Notes under the pieces: model-generated
Databases searched by the model: none
What the model was told of the DNA's origin: nothing
What the model saw: the letters and a program-made list of their open reading frames with translations, nothing else
Position numbers and translations under genes: made by a program
Part shown: positions 8,892-16,571 of the stretch, in pieces
Layout of the letters: every line of letters starts with the position of its first letter
How positions within the stretch are numbered: position 1 is the first letter of the stretch
Assembly (NCBI GenBank): GCA_965243755.1
Contig: CBDEVW010000003.1
Coordinates: forward strand, 1,736,001-1,800,000
Length of the DNA stretch: 64,000 nucleotides
Origin: JANSWY01 sp965243755
Lineage (GTDB): Bacteria; Bacteroidota; Bacteroidia; Cytophagales; Cyclobacteriaceae
Reading direction: 5' to 3'

Positions 8892-9624
8892 TCTTGAGCC
8901 GATCTATTTCAGTATCACCAATAATAATTCCTCTACTCACAAAGGCATCACCCCAAAACACAACTTCTGAATCTCCAAATGATGTAAGCTTGATTTCATC
9001 ATTGGCAAATAATTCAAGCGCATTGTCACCAAAAAGCGCCACCTTGATCTCATCACCTTCAAAATCCTTGAATAACACCTCATTGTCTCCATAACATCTA
9101 ATATATTGATTCCTGCTATGGCCACTGAGCACTTCCAGTTCATTGCCACCAAACATCGATAACCGAAATTCACGAAGCTGCAAACTGGCAAACAACCCTC
9201 GTACCTCTCCATAAAATGCGATCTTCAGGGACCGTTGATCTAGTGTATCCATGCACCTGACAAACTGATCACCCCTGACTTGCAATGAATATAAATCTTC
9301 GAAAGTAACGTAGGCAGTCACCTCTGCATCCTGGTAGGAGTCGTTTTTCCACCTGCCATTCACATAATCATATCTGTCATTGTTTTCATGGTAACGTGCC
9401 CCTTGTAAATAAATACTCAGTACATCATTGGAAACATCCACTACGATCAGGTCCGGATCTACTCGGGCAGCTTCAATTTTCACTGAACTGTCCGATCCTT
9501 TTTGCAACACCAGGTTAATATGAGGGCTTACCACCACCCGGTTAAAGTTTCCAATTCGATAGCTTGATTGAGCCTTGACTGCAAACACACAGCCCATTAG
9601 AAAAATGATTGCAATTCCTTTCAT
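8884..9624 (-). CDS. exported GIN-domain (DUF2807) protein
   Basis: This 246-residue protein has a signal peptide (about 1-18, ending VKAQ). The mature part fits the GIN/DUF2807 beta-helix family, often called putative auto-transporter adhesin head: it opens with the typical NFNRVVVSPHINLVLQKG strand pair, followed by rungs of about 20 residues. A short motif of aromatic-G-(D/E/G) recurs at least five times (FYGEVRG, MFGGNEL, CYGDNEV, LFGDNAL, SFGDSEV). The function of the family is not established; surface or periplasmic adhesion is only suggested by the fold. It is transcribed divergently from ppa across 111 bases. Confidence 0.85.
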   Translation of the reverse strand: MKGIAIIFLMGCVFAVKAQSSYRIGNFNRVVVSPHINLVLQKGSDSSVKIEAARVDPDLIVVDVSNDVLSIYLQGARYHENNDRYDYVNGRWKNDSYQDAEVTAYVTFEDLYSLQVRGDQFVRCMDTLDQRSLKIAFYGEVRGLFASLQLREFRLSMFGGNELEVLSGHSRNQYIRCYGDNEVLFKDFEGDEIKVALFGDNALELFANDEIKLTSFGDSEVVFWGDAFVSRGIIIGDTEIDRLKIN

Positions 9625-9735
9625 TTCTGGTCTCCTTTGATTTTCTACCTTAAAAGACCAGAAGATTCGGTGCTGGTTTCTATTTCTTAAAATATATTAT
9701 TTGACAGTCCATAGTTTTAGGCATATATTGAGTGC

Positions 9736-10365
9736 ATGGAAAATAATGATTACGCATTGAAATACCTGCCTCACCCATGGCATGGTTTAAGTCCTGGAGA
9801 AAATAGTCCGGAGATTGTAAACGCCTTTATCGAAATGACTCCTGCAGATTCGGTCAAATATGAAATTGATAAAGAAAGCGGATTTCTCATGGTGGACCGA
9901 CCTCAGAAATTTTCAAATATCGTTCCGGCTCTTTATGGATTTGTGCCTCAAACCTATTGTGGTCAGGGAGTAGCAGATTTATGTATGAGCAATACGGGTA
10001 AAACCGGCATAGTGGGTGACACTGATCCGGTGGATATATGTGTGTTAACAGAAAGAAACATCGCTCAGGGTTATATCATCGTACCTGCAATTCCGATTGG
10101 TGGATTAAGAATGATCGATAAAGGTGAAGCTGACGATAAAATCATTGCTATTTTAAAAGGCGATGAGGTTTTTGGCGGGTTCAACGATCTGGAAGACTGC
10201 CCTCCCACATTAATCAATCGACTAAAACATTATTTTCTTACTTATAAACAAATTCCAGGAGAAGAATCTGTCAACGTTGAGATTCCGGAAATATATGGTA
10301 GAGAAGAGGCCTATGACGTGATCAAGCAAAGTATGGCGGATTATCAGGAAAAGTTTGGCTCATGA
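9736..10365 (+). CDS. ppa: inorganic pyrophosphatase, family I
   Basis: This soluble family I pyrophosphatase hydrolyses diphosphate to two phosphates with Mg2+, driving biosynthetic reactions forward in the cytoplasm. At 209 residues it is slightly longer than E. coli Ppa. The signature GDTDPVD is present with Asp95, Asp97 and Asp100 as metal ligands, preceded by the active-site region YGFVPQTY and followed by the DDKIIAI strand. It overlaps the next gene by 4 bases (ATGA), forming an operon with a sulfotransferase-like protein and a class IV aminotransferase. Removal of diphosphate could assist an adenylating or PAPS-linked step, but that is inference. Confidence 0.95.
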   Translation: MENNDYALKYLPHPWHGLSPGENSPEIVNAFIEMTPADSVKYEIDKESGFLMVDRPQKFSNIVPALYGFVPQTYCGQGVADLCMSNTGKTGIVGDTDPVDICVLTERNIAQGYIIVPAIPIGGLRMIDKGEADDKIIAILKGDEVFGGFNDLEDCPPTLINRLKHYFLTYKQIPGEESVNVEIPEIYGREEAYDVIKQSMADYQEKFGS

Positions 10366-11072
10366 TCATTAACCTGCTTTCCGGACCAAGAAATATTTCA
10401 ACAGCCCTGATGTATTCGTTTGCCCAAAGGAGCGATACAAAAGTTATTGACGAGCCGTTTTATGGTTATTACCTGAAAGCAACAGATGTTGATCACCCGG
10501 GCAAAGAAGAGACCATGTCTTCCATGAGTTGTGATTATGAAAAAGTTGTGCAAACCCTCGATAACACAAATCACCAGCAAGTCTTGTTTCTCAAAAACAT
10601 GGCTCACCACATGATAATGGAGGACATATCCTTCATCAATTCCTGGAAAAACATATTTCTCATCCGGGAACCCAAACAGTTGATCGCTTCATTTTCAAAA
10701 GTTATTCCCAATCCCAAAATGTCAGATATAGGTTTAAAAAAGGAATGGGAGCTATTTAAATACTTGAGTGATAAAAACACATCTCCAGTGGTCATCGATA
10801 GTAATGAAATCTTAAAGAATCCCCGCAAAGTGTTGAATCGGGTTTGCGAATCAATTGGCTTAGCATTTGAACCCCAGATGCTACAATGGGAAGCTGGCCC
10901 AAGACCCGAGGATGGCACCTGGGCAAAATATTGGTACAAAAATGTGCATTCTTCCACAGGGTTCTCAGCCCCTGTCAAAAAGGAGGCGATTGTTCCTGAT
11001 CATTTAGGTGCTTTGCTTGAGGAAGCTGAACAATATTTTAATCTACTTAAACAACATGCTATCACAGCCTAA
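10362..11072 (+). CDS. sulfotransferase-like P-loop protein
   Basis: This 236-residue cytoplasmic protein begins with a P-loop-like strand-turn (LLSGPRNISTALMYSFAQR, residues 4-22), which in sulfotransferases binds the 5'-phosphate of PAPS, and has a second 3'-phosphate-type segment (NIFLIREPKQLIASFSK, about 97-113). The remainder matches sulfotransferase-like proteins of unknown substrate, including the C-terminal GPRPEDGTWAKYWY segment. A kinase-like or nucleotide-binding role cannot be excluded. It overlaps ppa by 4 bases and lies 2 bases before the aminotransferase, so the three are almost certainly co-transcribed. The substrate is unknown. Confidence 0.8.
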   Translation: MIINLLSGPRNISTALMYSFAQRSDTKVIDEPFYGYYLKATDVDHPGKEETMSSMSCDYEKVVQTLDNTNHQQVLFLKNMAHHMIMEDISFINSWKNIFLIREPKQLIASFSKVIPNPKMSDIGLKKEWELFKYLSDKNTSPVVIDSNEILKNPRKVLNRVCESIGLAFEPQMLQWEAGPRPEDGTWAKYWYKNVHSSTGFSAPVKKEAIVPDHLGALLEEAEQYFNLLKQHAITA

Positions 11073-11074
11073 TT

Positions 11075-11974
11075 ATGTTACAGACTTATAACCCAAAAAA
11101 CAAAGACCTTCTGGTATATGTTAATGGCAAGCTCCTACATAGGGACGAAGCGCATATATCGGTTTTTGACAGCTCGGTGCAAGGAGGAGATGCGGTTTGG
11201 GAGGGGTTACGCCTTTATAGGAATGGCATATTCTGTCTTTCAAAGCACATCGAAAGACTGATTAACTCTGCCAGGGCCCTTGCCTTTGAAAATATCCCTG
11301 ATGAAGCAAGTATTCGCAAAGCCATAAAAGAAACCTTATTGGCTAATAAAATGGATGATGAAACCCATATCCGGTTAACATTAACAAGAGGGGTTAAGAT
11401 CACTTCCGGAATGGACCCAAGGCTCAATCAAAGCGGATGTACATTGATTGTATTGGCTGAATGGAAACCGTTGGTATACGATAATGATAAAGGCATCAAG
11501 GTGATTACATCCCACATTCGAAGAAACCTGCCACAATTCCTGGATTCAAAGATCCATCACGCTAATCTGTTGAACAATATTCTGGCAAAAATTCAAGCTA
11601 ATATTGCTGGAGTAGATGCAGCTGTGATGTTGGATGAAAGAGGCTTTGTTGCAGAACTGAATGATGTGAATTTGTTTATGGTCAAACATGGTAAATTATA
11701 TACCCCTTTTGCCAATGCATGTTTAAATGGCATTACAAGGGGGCTTGTAATTGATATAGCTAAAGAAGCTGGAATCCATTGCGAGGAAAGAAATCTGAGT
11801 TTAACTGAATTTTACAGTGCAGATGAAGTCTTCACTTCGGGCACCATGGGTGAGATGACACCAGTGTATGAAATTGACGGAAGAAAAATAGAAGCCTCCT
11901 CCAATGAAAGGCTTCTCCCAAAAATTCGTGAAATATTTCATCAAAAAATTCCTGAACTGTCAGAAAAACTATGA
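11075..11974 (+). CDS. class IV aminotransferase (branched-chain / D-amino-acid aminotransferase-like)
   Basis: This 299-residue protein is a fold-type IV PLP enzyme. It shows the N-terminal DSSVQGGDAVWEGLR motif of IlvE/Dat/PabC relatives, a lysine within DSKIHHANLLNNILAKIQA, a glutamate/asparagine pair in ELNDVNLFMV, and the phosphate-binding TSGTMGEMTPV near the C-terminus. The exact substrate cannot be assigned: ilvE-like and aminodeoxychorismate-lyase-like members share these motifs. The operon with a sulfotransferase-like protein suggests a dedicated pathway and not general leucine/valine metabolism. It converges with the 11981 gene with only 6 bases between stop codons. Confidence 0.85.
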   Translation: MLQTYNPKNKDLLVYVNGKLLHRDEAHISVFDSSVQGGDAVWEGLRLYRNGIFCLSKHIERLINSARALAFENIPDEASIRKAIKETLLANKMDDETHIRLTLTRGVKITSGMDPRLNQSGCTLIVLAEWKPLVYDNDKGIKVITSHIRRNLPQFLDSKIHHANLLNNILAKIQANIAGVDAAVMLDERGFVAELNDVNLFMVKHGKLYTPFANACLNGITRGLVIDIAKEAGIHCEERNLSLTEFYSADEVFTSGTMGEMTPVYEIDGRKIEASSNERLLPKIREIFHQKIPELSEKL

Positions 11975-11980
11975 TGCTTC

Positions 11981-12415
11981 CTACAACTCAGACTCTACGA
12001 AATCTTTAAATCGCTCCAGGTAAGAACATGTCTGCTTTTTAAAAGATCCTTTCATCAATGGGAAAAACAAAGCGTACACACCTGTAAACCTAAATTCCGA
12101 AACAGTAGTCCAGCGGGTTTTCTCACCTAAATCTTCAAAACGGTTGACCTGGTGGTTAAATACACCCTTTGCTTCATATGTCCCATTAAACTCATCTGGC
12201 AGGTTCCTTTTAGTGATGGTTTCTATCATCTCTATTTCCTTACCATTCATGTCATAGATCAGCCTGGACTTTGATCCTTCCTGACCAGGCTCACCACTGA
12301 TATGCTCAAAACTCTGGAGATCAGGCTGCCACTTATACATATTTTCAGTATTATCAAACAACCTGATCACCTCTGACCTTGGAGCATTTATTATAATATC
12401 AATCGTATACTTCAT
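11981..12415 (-). CDS. SRPBCC-family (START-like) protein
   Basis: This 144-residue protein starts at the ATG at 12415; a longer frame to 12490 exists but would run into the upstream gene. It has the START/polyketide-cyclase-like lipid-binding fold pattern: an N-terminal strand (YTIDIIINAPRSEVIRLFD), a mid-protein beta meander ending in GEKTRWTTVSEFRF, and a long C-terminal helix (KKQTCSYLERFKDFVE). The family binds hydrophobic ligands or acts in stress responses. It is the last gene of an operon with VOC and DUF1761 proteins, two bases after the preceding stop. Confidence 0.82.
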   Translation of the reverse strand: MKYTIDIIINAPRSEVIRLFDNTENMYKWQPDLQSFEHISGEPGQEGSKSRLIYDMNGKEIEMIETITKRNLPDEFNGTYEAKGVFNHQVNRFEDLGEKTRWTTVSEFRFTGVYALFFPLMKGSFKKQTCSYLERFKDFVESEL

Positions 12416-12417
12416 GG

Positions 12418-12819
12418 CTACTTCCAAACAGCTAGTATTACCCCATTCAACAGAAAGCAAACTACGAAGTAGAAGGCGTTGATAAACCATAGCCTTACTG
12501 TAGCTCTAGAAAACAAGGCATTAACTGCCATAGCCAGCGCAATGAATCCCAAACCCATATGCAAGCCAAATGCGAGCCCTTTCATTACATCATTTGACTC
12601 CCCGATAAATAAAGCGAGGTTTAGCGTCATTATAAATTCCAGAACAAAGGCAGTACCATATATCATGGCCATATTTGCATCTTTAAGGTCATCTTCGGTA
12701 AAACCCATCTCATTCATCCATGCCTTGCCAAAAAGCGGCCCATACCATATTGCTCCTATCACGAACGTCAGCAATGTTGCTACAACAATCGCCAACCAAT
12801 TTAATGTTGAAAAATCCAT
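12418..12819 (-). CDS. DUF1761 membrane protein
   Basis: This 133-residue integral membrane protein has about four hydrophobic helices and the DUF1761 hallmark IGAIWYGPLFGKAWMNEMGF near the N-terminus. The function of the family is unknown. It lies 10 bases after a second, diverged DUF1761 protein and 2 bases before the SRPBCC gene, so all belong to the VOC-led minus-strand operon. Confidence 0.88.
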   Translation of the reverse strand: MDFSTLNWLAIVVATLLTFVIGAIWYGPLFGKAWMNEMGFTEDDLKDANMAMIYGTAFVLEFIMTLNLALFIGESNDVMKGLAFGLHMGLGFIALAMAVNALFSRATVRLWFINAFYFVVCFLLNGVILAVWK

Positions 12820-12829
12820 ATTCTATTCT

Positions 12830-13273
12830 TTATGCTGTTGCTACTTTAGTTTCATTGCTGTACTTCCTCCAAACACCCAATGTGATCCCTATGATCTGGT
12901 ATTGCACCAGGACTGCACTCTGATCAATGAGTGTAAGTTCAAAAGATCTCAGTGAAAAAAAGTTTTGTGTGGTCATCTCAAGAAATATGAAGGCCAGCCA
13001 GATGAACAGTGCTATTTTTAGTCCACCAAGGCCCGACTCAACATTAGCCTTCTGGAATATCCAGGCCATCATATAAGCACTGGCTAATACCGTAGCAAAA
13101 GCAAGTAGTAAGCCCACCACCATATCAAAGTTGGCAAAATCATCCTCCACAAAATTGTTTAACTCCATCCAGCGAATGCCAAAAAACACTTTGTCATACC
13201 ACAATGGCGGCACAAACTGTGCTATCAAAGCGGATACAAATACTGCAGTGTGATTAATCTTTAGTTCTCTCAT
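12830..13273 (-). CDS. DUF1761-like membrane protein (paralogue)
   Basis: This 147-residue protein has four predicted membrane helices. The N-terminal PPLWYDKVFFGIRWMELNNF corresponds in position to the IWYGPLFGKAWMNEMGF segment of the next gene, so the two are tandem paralogues of low identity. It lies 8 bases downstream of the VOC gene and 10 bases upstream of its paralogue. The function is unknown; a two-component membrane assembly is possible but only inferred from the pairing. Confidence 0.8.
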   Translation of the reverse strand: MRELKINHTAVFVSALIAQFVPPLWYDKVFFGIRWMELNNFVEDDFANFDMVVGLLLAFATVLASAYMMAWIFQKANVESGLGGLKIALFIWLAFIFLEMTTQNFFSLRSFELTLIDQSAVLVQYQIIGITLGVWRKYSNETKVATA

Positions 13274-13281
13274 GGTTCCAA

Positions 13282-13647
13282 TTATTTTGCGTTTTGATCC
13301 AGTTGCATTGCCCCATGAAGAACACCATCGGGATCTTTGAAATAAAAGAAATACCCAATGGTTGGAACAGTCTGAGTCTCCCCAAGAACCTCACCACCAT
13401 TGGCAATGATCGCTTCCCTACATTTGTCACTGTCTTCCACCGAAATGGTATTGACTACTGTCTGCACCTGATCTGTTGGAGGCATGATCGCTCCATTGAT
13501 CCCTTCGGTACCTGCCTCTCCGGTAGTGACCATCCAATAAGGGATATCGCCCCATCTTTCCGCACTCCAGCCAAAGACGTTTTTGAAAAAATTAATACTC
13601 CTTTCTACATCGCTGGAAGGAATTTCAAAATGTATTACTCTATTCAT
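13282..13647 (-). CDS. VOC-family (glyoxalase/bleomycin-resistance fold) protein
   Basis: This 121-residue protein carries two beta-alpha-beta-beta-beta modules. Metal-ligand positions of the family are visible as His6 (VIHFEIP) and a glutamate near the first module end, and the second module ends DPDGVLHGAMQ. These proteins include thiol-dependent lyases, isomerases and drug-binding proteins, so the reaction cannot be stated. It is the first gene of the minus-strand VOC-DUF1761-DUF1761-SRPBCC operon and starts only 18 bases from the divergent LytS-like gene. Confidence 0.88.
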   Translation of the reverse strand: MNRVIHFEIPSSDVERSINFFKNVFGWSAERWGDIPYWMVTTGEAGTEGINGAIMPPTDQVQTVVNTISVEDSDKCREAIIANGGEVLGETQTVPTIGYFFYFKDPDGVLHGAMQLDQNAK

Positions 13648-13665
13648 GGCTTTAATCGTTTTTGA

Positions 13666-14805
13666 ATGAAATTAGTATTTTTAAAAAGAAATTTCCGGCC
13701 GAAAAAACTGAATCAGTCACCACCAATTACCGAATCGGAAAAAAACAGACCCGAAGCGAAAATGGCTAAAGAAGTAGAAGAGCGTATTGAGATCAATGAC
13801 AAATTGGTCAGGATCATTGGCATACAATTCTTTGGAATTGTGATTCCCAACGCAACAGGTCTGGTCAATAATGACACCAGATCAGTTCCTTTTCTTGTAC
13901 TGACATATGCCTATTTTATCTTCATTGCTTTTATGATCTGGCAAGGTAACCGCTGGATATTATTTAAGCTGGAAAGCAAATACAACTGGTTCATCAATCC
14001 CGCTCAAAAGCTCATACTGATACTGGGGGGCAATATATTCTATACAGGACCTCTGGTGGTGAGCATGGTCTATGGATGGTACCAGGTGGCAGGAGTCACT
14101 CCGGATTGGGATGTCATAAAAGTAACAGCATTTGTATGCATTGTATGTGTCATCTTCGTTACGCACACCTACGAAACAATTTTCCTGATCAAACAACGTG
14201 AATCCGATAAAATCCGACAAGAAAAACTGGAACGAGCAAAAGCACAGGTGGAGTTACAGGTATTGAAAAATCAAATTGACCCTCACTTCATGTTTAACTC
14301 TCTCAATAGCCTGTCACACCTGATAGAAAAAGAACCACCTAAAGCCAAAGTATTTACAGAATCGCTCGCTGAGGTTTATCGTTACATACTTTCTAACAAA
14401 GATCAGAAACTTGTTTTTCTGGAAGATGAAATAGCCTTCCTCAATAAATACATTGACATGCTCAAAATAAGGTTTAAAGACTCCCTGATTGTCCACCAAA
14501 ATTTTGTTTTACAGGATCAAAAACACTTGATTCCGCCAATATCAATTTTCATCGCACTTGAAAACGTGGTAAAGCACAATGAGATATCAACTTCCAACCC
14601 TATGGAGGTTTTGATTAATCTAGACGAAGATTTTTTAAATATCTCTAATGCGATAAAACCAAAAAAATCGATGGAACATTCGTCAAAAATCGGGCTTACC
14701 AATCTCAACGAGAGATTCCGTATTCTTGTAGGAAAGGAAATCGTAAAAACTACGGAGCATGGAATTTTTAAACTCAAACTGCCACTACTAACCGTGTCCA
14801 ACTAA
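13666..14805 (+). CDS. LytS-type sensor histidine kinase (His_kinase, PF06580 class)
   Basis: This 379-residue protein has an N-terminal membrane region (about 48-175, around four helices), a short coiled coil, the His_kinase phosphoacceptor domain with His207 in NQIDPHFMFNSLNSLSHLIE, and a degenerate HATPase domain (ALENVVKHNE; GLTNLNERF). This class pairs with LytTR regulators, and the next gene is one, with the stop and start sharing one base (TAATG). The start at 13666 lies 18 bases from the divergent VOC gene; an alternative ATG at 13762 (MAKEVEERIE) would leave a more normal promoter gap and lose only an unstructured, basic leader. The signal is unknown. Confidence 0.88.
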   Translation: MKLVFLKRNFRPKKLNQSPPITESEKNRPEAKMAKEVEERIEINDKLVRIIGIQFFGIVIPNATGLVNNDTRSVPFLVLTYAYFIFIAFMIWQGNRWILFKLESKYNWFINPAQKLILILGGNIFYTGPLVVSMVYGWYQVAGVTPDWDVIKVTAFVCIVCVIFVTHTYETIFLIKQRESDKIRQEKLERAKAQVELQVLKNQIDPHFMFNSLNSLSHLIEKEPPKAKVFTESLAEVYRYILSNKDQKLVFLEDEIAFLNKYIDMLKIRFKDSLIVHQNFVLQDQKHLIPPISIFIALENVVKHNEISTSNPMEVLINLDEDFLNISNAIKPKKSMEHSSKIGLTNLNERFRILVGKEIVKTTEHGIFKLKLPLLTVSN

Positions 14806-15545
14806 TGAAACAAATTCTAATCGTAGAAGATGAACTGACTGCAGTTGAAAAACTCATAGAAATGATTACTCAAATAGAGGGTGAGTCCGGTTTCACAGTC
14901 TCACAATCCGTAAAAGAGACCATTGACATTTTAAATTCAGGAAAGACATTTGACCTTGGTTTCTTTGATATTCAATTGGCTGATGACATCTCATTCGAAA
15001 TATTCAAATCGGTAAAAATCGAATTTCCAATCATATTTACTACTGCGTACGATCAGTATGTACTCAAAGCACTGGAAGAAAATGCAATAGACTATCTGTT
15101 AAAACCAGTGAAGGCAGAAAGACTGGAAGTTGCTTTGCAAAAAATAAAAACGCTGGAATCACATTTTATCAATCAACAGGTAGAAAACATAATAAAAAAT
15201 TCACCCGGTAAGAACAGGCTGCTGGTAAAAAAAGGTGTGGAATACATTTCAATCAAAAAGGAAGATGTGGCCTATTTATTTACCGAACACAAGGTGTCCT
15301 TCCTGGTAGACAAAGAGGGCACCAAATATATTATCGACAAGCCCTTGTCAGAACTGCATGACCAGCTTGGGGAAGCCGAGTTTTTCCGTATTAACCGCAA
15401 GTACATTGCACATATAGATGCCATTGAAAAATTCCGCTCCGATCAGGGGAAAATTCGGGTGTTCCTTTCTCCTGAAACAAATGAAGAAGTTATGGTCAGC
15501 AAAGAGACTGCTCCGAAATTTCGATCGTGGATTGAGGGGGCTTAG
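14805..15545 (+). CDS. LytTR-family response regulator
   Basis: This 246-residue regulator has a receiver domain with acidic pair 8-9, phosphoacceptor Asp55 (LGFFDIQL) and KPVKAER switch region, followed by a LytTR DNA-binding domain (about 138-244, RLLVKKGVEYISIKKEDVAY through FFRINRKYIAHIDAI). It is cognate to the overlapping LytS-like kinase. It converges with a tiny lysine-rich exported gene: the two stop codons overlap at 15542-15545. Targets may include the divergent VOC/DUF1761 operon or the small exported proteins downstream, judged only from position. Confidence 0.94.
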   Translation: MKQILIVEDELTAVEKLIEMITQIEGESGFTVSQSVKETIDILNSGKTFDLGFFDIQLADDISFEIFKSVKIEFPIIFTTAYDQYVLKALEENAIDYLLKPVKAERLEVALQKIKTLESHFINQQVENIIKNSPGKNRLLVKKGVEYISIKKEDVAYLFTEHKVSFLVDKEGTKYIIDKPLSELHDQLGEAEFFRINRKYIAHIDAIEKFRSDQGKIRVFLSPETNEEVMVSKETAPKFRSWIEGA

Positions 15546-15784
15546 ATGTAGGTGGAAACTGTCTTATTTTTGGACTTTCTTGTCTTGCTTGCACGCTTAG
15601 CAGCTTTCATCTTGTCCTTAACAGCTTTCTTTCTTGCCTTTACTTTAGACTTGCAACTTTTTTTCTTTTTGGGTTTGTACATTAATTCACTAACCACTGC
15701 ATCTGAAGATGAGGCAAAAGAACTTTCTGTTGCTATTGCAATAAAAAATATAACTAAACTAATATATATAAGATGTTTTCGCAT
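15542..15784 (-). CDS. small lysine-rich exported protein A
   Basis: This 80-residue protein has a clear signal peptide (about 1-24, ending SFAS) and a strongly basic mature part of about 55 residues with some 20 lysines or arginines, one cysteine (KKSCKSK), and a C-terminal S-T-Y segment. I know no family for it. It shares its layout with the gene at 15858 (signal peptide, short neutral linker, one Cys in a basic context, basic tail, S-x-Y near the end), so the two look like diverged paralogues. Its stop codon overlaps the stop of the LytTR regulator. A cationic periplasmic or surface role is plausible, but unproven. Confidence 0.7.
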   Translation of the reverse strand: MRKHLIYISLVIFFIAIATESSFASSSDAVVSELMYKPKKKKSCKSKVKARKKAVKDKMKAAKRASKTRKSKNKTVSTYI

Positions 15785-15857
15785 TTGTTTCCTACTGCTG
15801 GTTTAAATGTATAATATTTCTAATGGATTCCCTAATTAAATTGATTTCCTTCGGGAA

Positions 15858-16082
15858 CTAAAGTGCCTGATAACTAGCAATTTCCTTTCTCTTGGACTTC
15901 ACTAGTTTAGCGATTTTCTTTAACGAAATTCCCTGCTTGCAACGAGACTGCTTTTTAGATTGCTTCTGAGCAATGGCCTCTTTTCTCTTAGGGTTGTTTA
16001 CACTGTTTGAAGCCGAAAATGATTCCTGTACTCCAAGAAGGAGAAACACGACTAATGCGGTGGCAAATACTTTCTTTTTCAT
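15858..16082 (-). CDS. small lysine-rich exported protein B
   Basis: This 74-residue protein has a signal peptide (about 1-23, ending SFSA) and a mature part of about 50 residues rich in Lys and Arg, with one cysteine (KKQSRCKQG) and the ending EIASYQAL. It lies 73 bases upstream of its apparent paralogue in the same direction, so they may share a transcript. There is no similarity to a characterised family that I can name. The predicted charge is strongly positive, which would suit binding to lipopolysaccharide, nucleic acid or acidic polysaccharide. Confidence 0.68.
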   Translation of the reverse strand: MKKKVFATALVVFLLLGVQESFSASNSVNNPKRKEAIAQKQSKKQSRCKQGISLKKIAKLVKSKRKEIASYQAL

Positions 16083-16262
16083 AGCTGTGAGGTTTAAATT
16101 TCTATTCCAGAGAGAGCAATTAACTAGCTCATTTTAAACATTTTATATCTGGACATTTTTCTCAATATAAAGTTAGGGAGCTCAATTCTGAATAGTAAGG
16201 GAAGTGCTTTTTTTTAAACCCCGATCAAAAGGCGCTCATCGATCGTAACAGGCCATTTGTAG

Positions 16263-16302
16263 AAAACCGCTGATTTTCAATGATTTCAGCTACCGGTTTT
16301 TT
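16263..16302 (+). terminator. bulged hairpin, possible plus-strand terminator
   Basis: AAAACCG pairs with CGGTTTT, extended by CTGA/TCAG after a 4-base bulge, followed by two further T. It adjoins the stronger hairpin at 16306-16338. Confidence 0.4.
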
Positions 16303-16305
16303 AAC

Positions 16306-16338
16306 TAAAAAAGCCCTTCCGGTAAACCGAAAGGGCTT
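16306..16338 (-). terminator. rho-independent terminator on minus strand
   Basis: AAGCCCTTTCGG / CCGGAAGGGCTT (read on the minus strand) forms a 12-base stem with one mismatch and a 4-base loop, followed by a T-run. It would end a transcript coming from 16571 or further upstream. Confidence 0.75.
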
Positions 16339-16571
16339 AATACATAAGGCGAACATCGCTAATTGTTCATACACCTATTGTGACATCTATGGAACATTCT
16401 TTCATATATTAGCTGGCTATGAGAAGATGTCAATTGGCACAGTCTAACTCCATAAAAGGTAGCAATCCGCACCGTTTCTACGAATTGCTTATATATTTCA
16501 GTTAGTTAAACTACACTTATAGCAAACTTCAAGGCAATACCCCCCAAAAGAAAATTGAAAAAAATGAAAAA

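Larger units (their letters stand above)
16083..16571. other. 489-base intergenic region with two hairpins; possible small RNA
   Basis: No open frame of note lies here. Two inverted repeats occur at 16263-16302 and 16306-16338. The second is a good minus-strand terminator, yet it lies 234 bases beyond the stop of the upstream minus-strand gene, leaving an unexplained stretch at 16339-16571 that could be a long 3' UTR or an independent small RNA. Confidence 0.5.
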
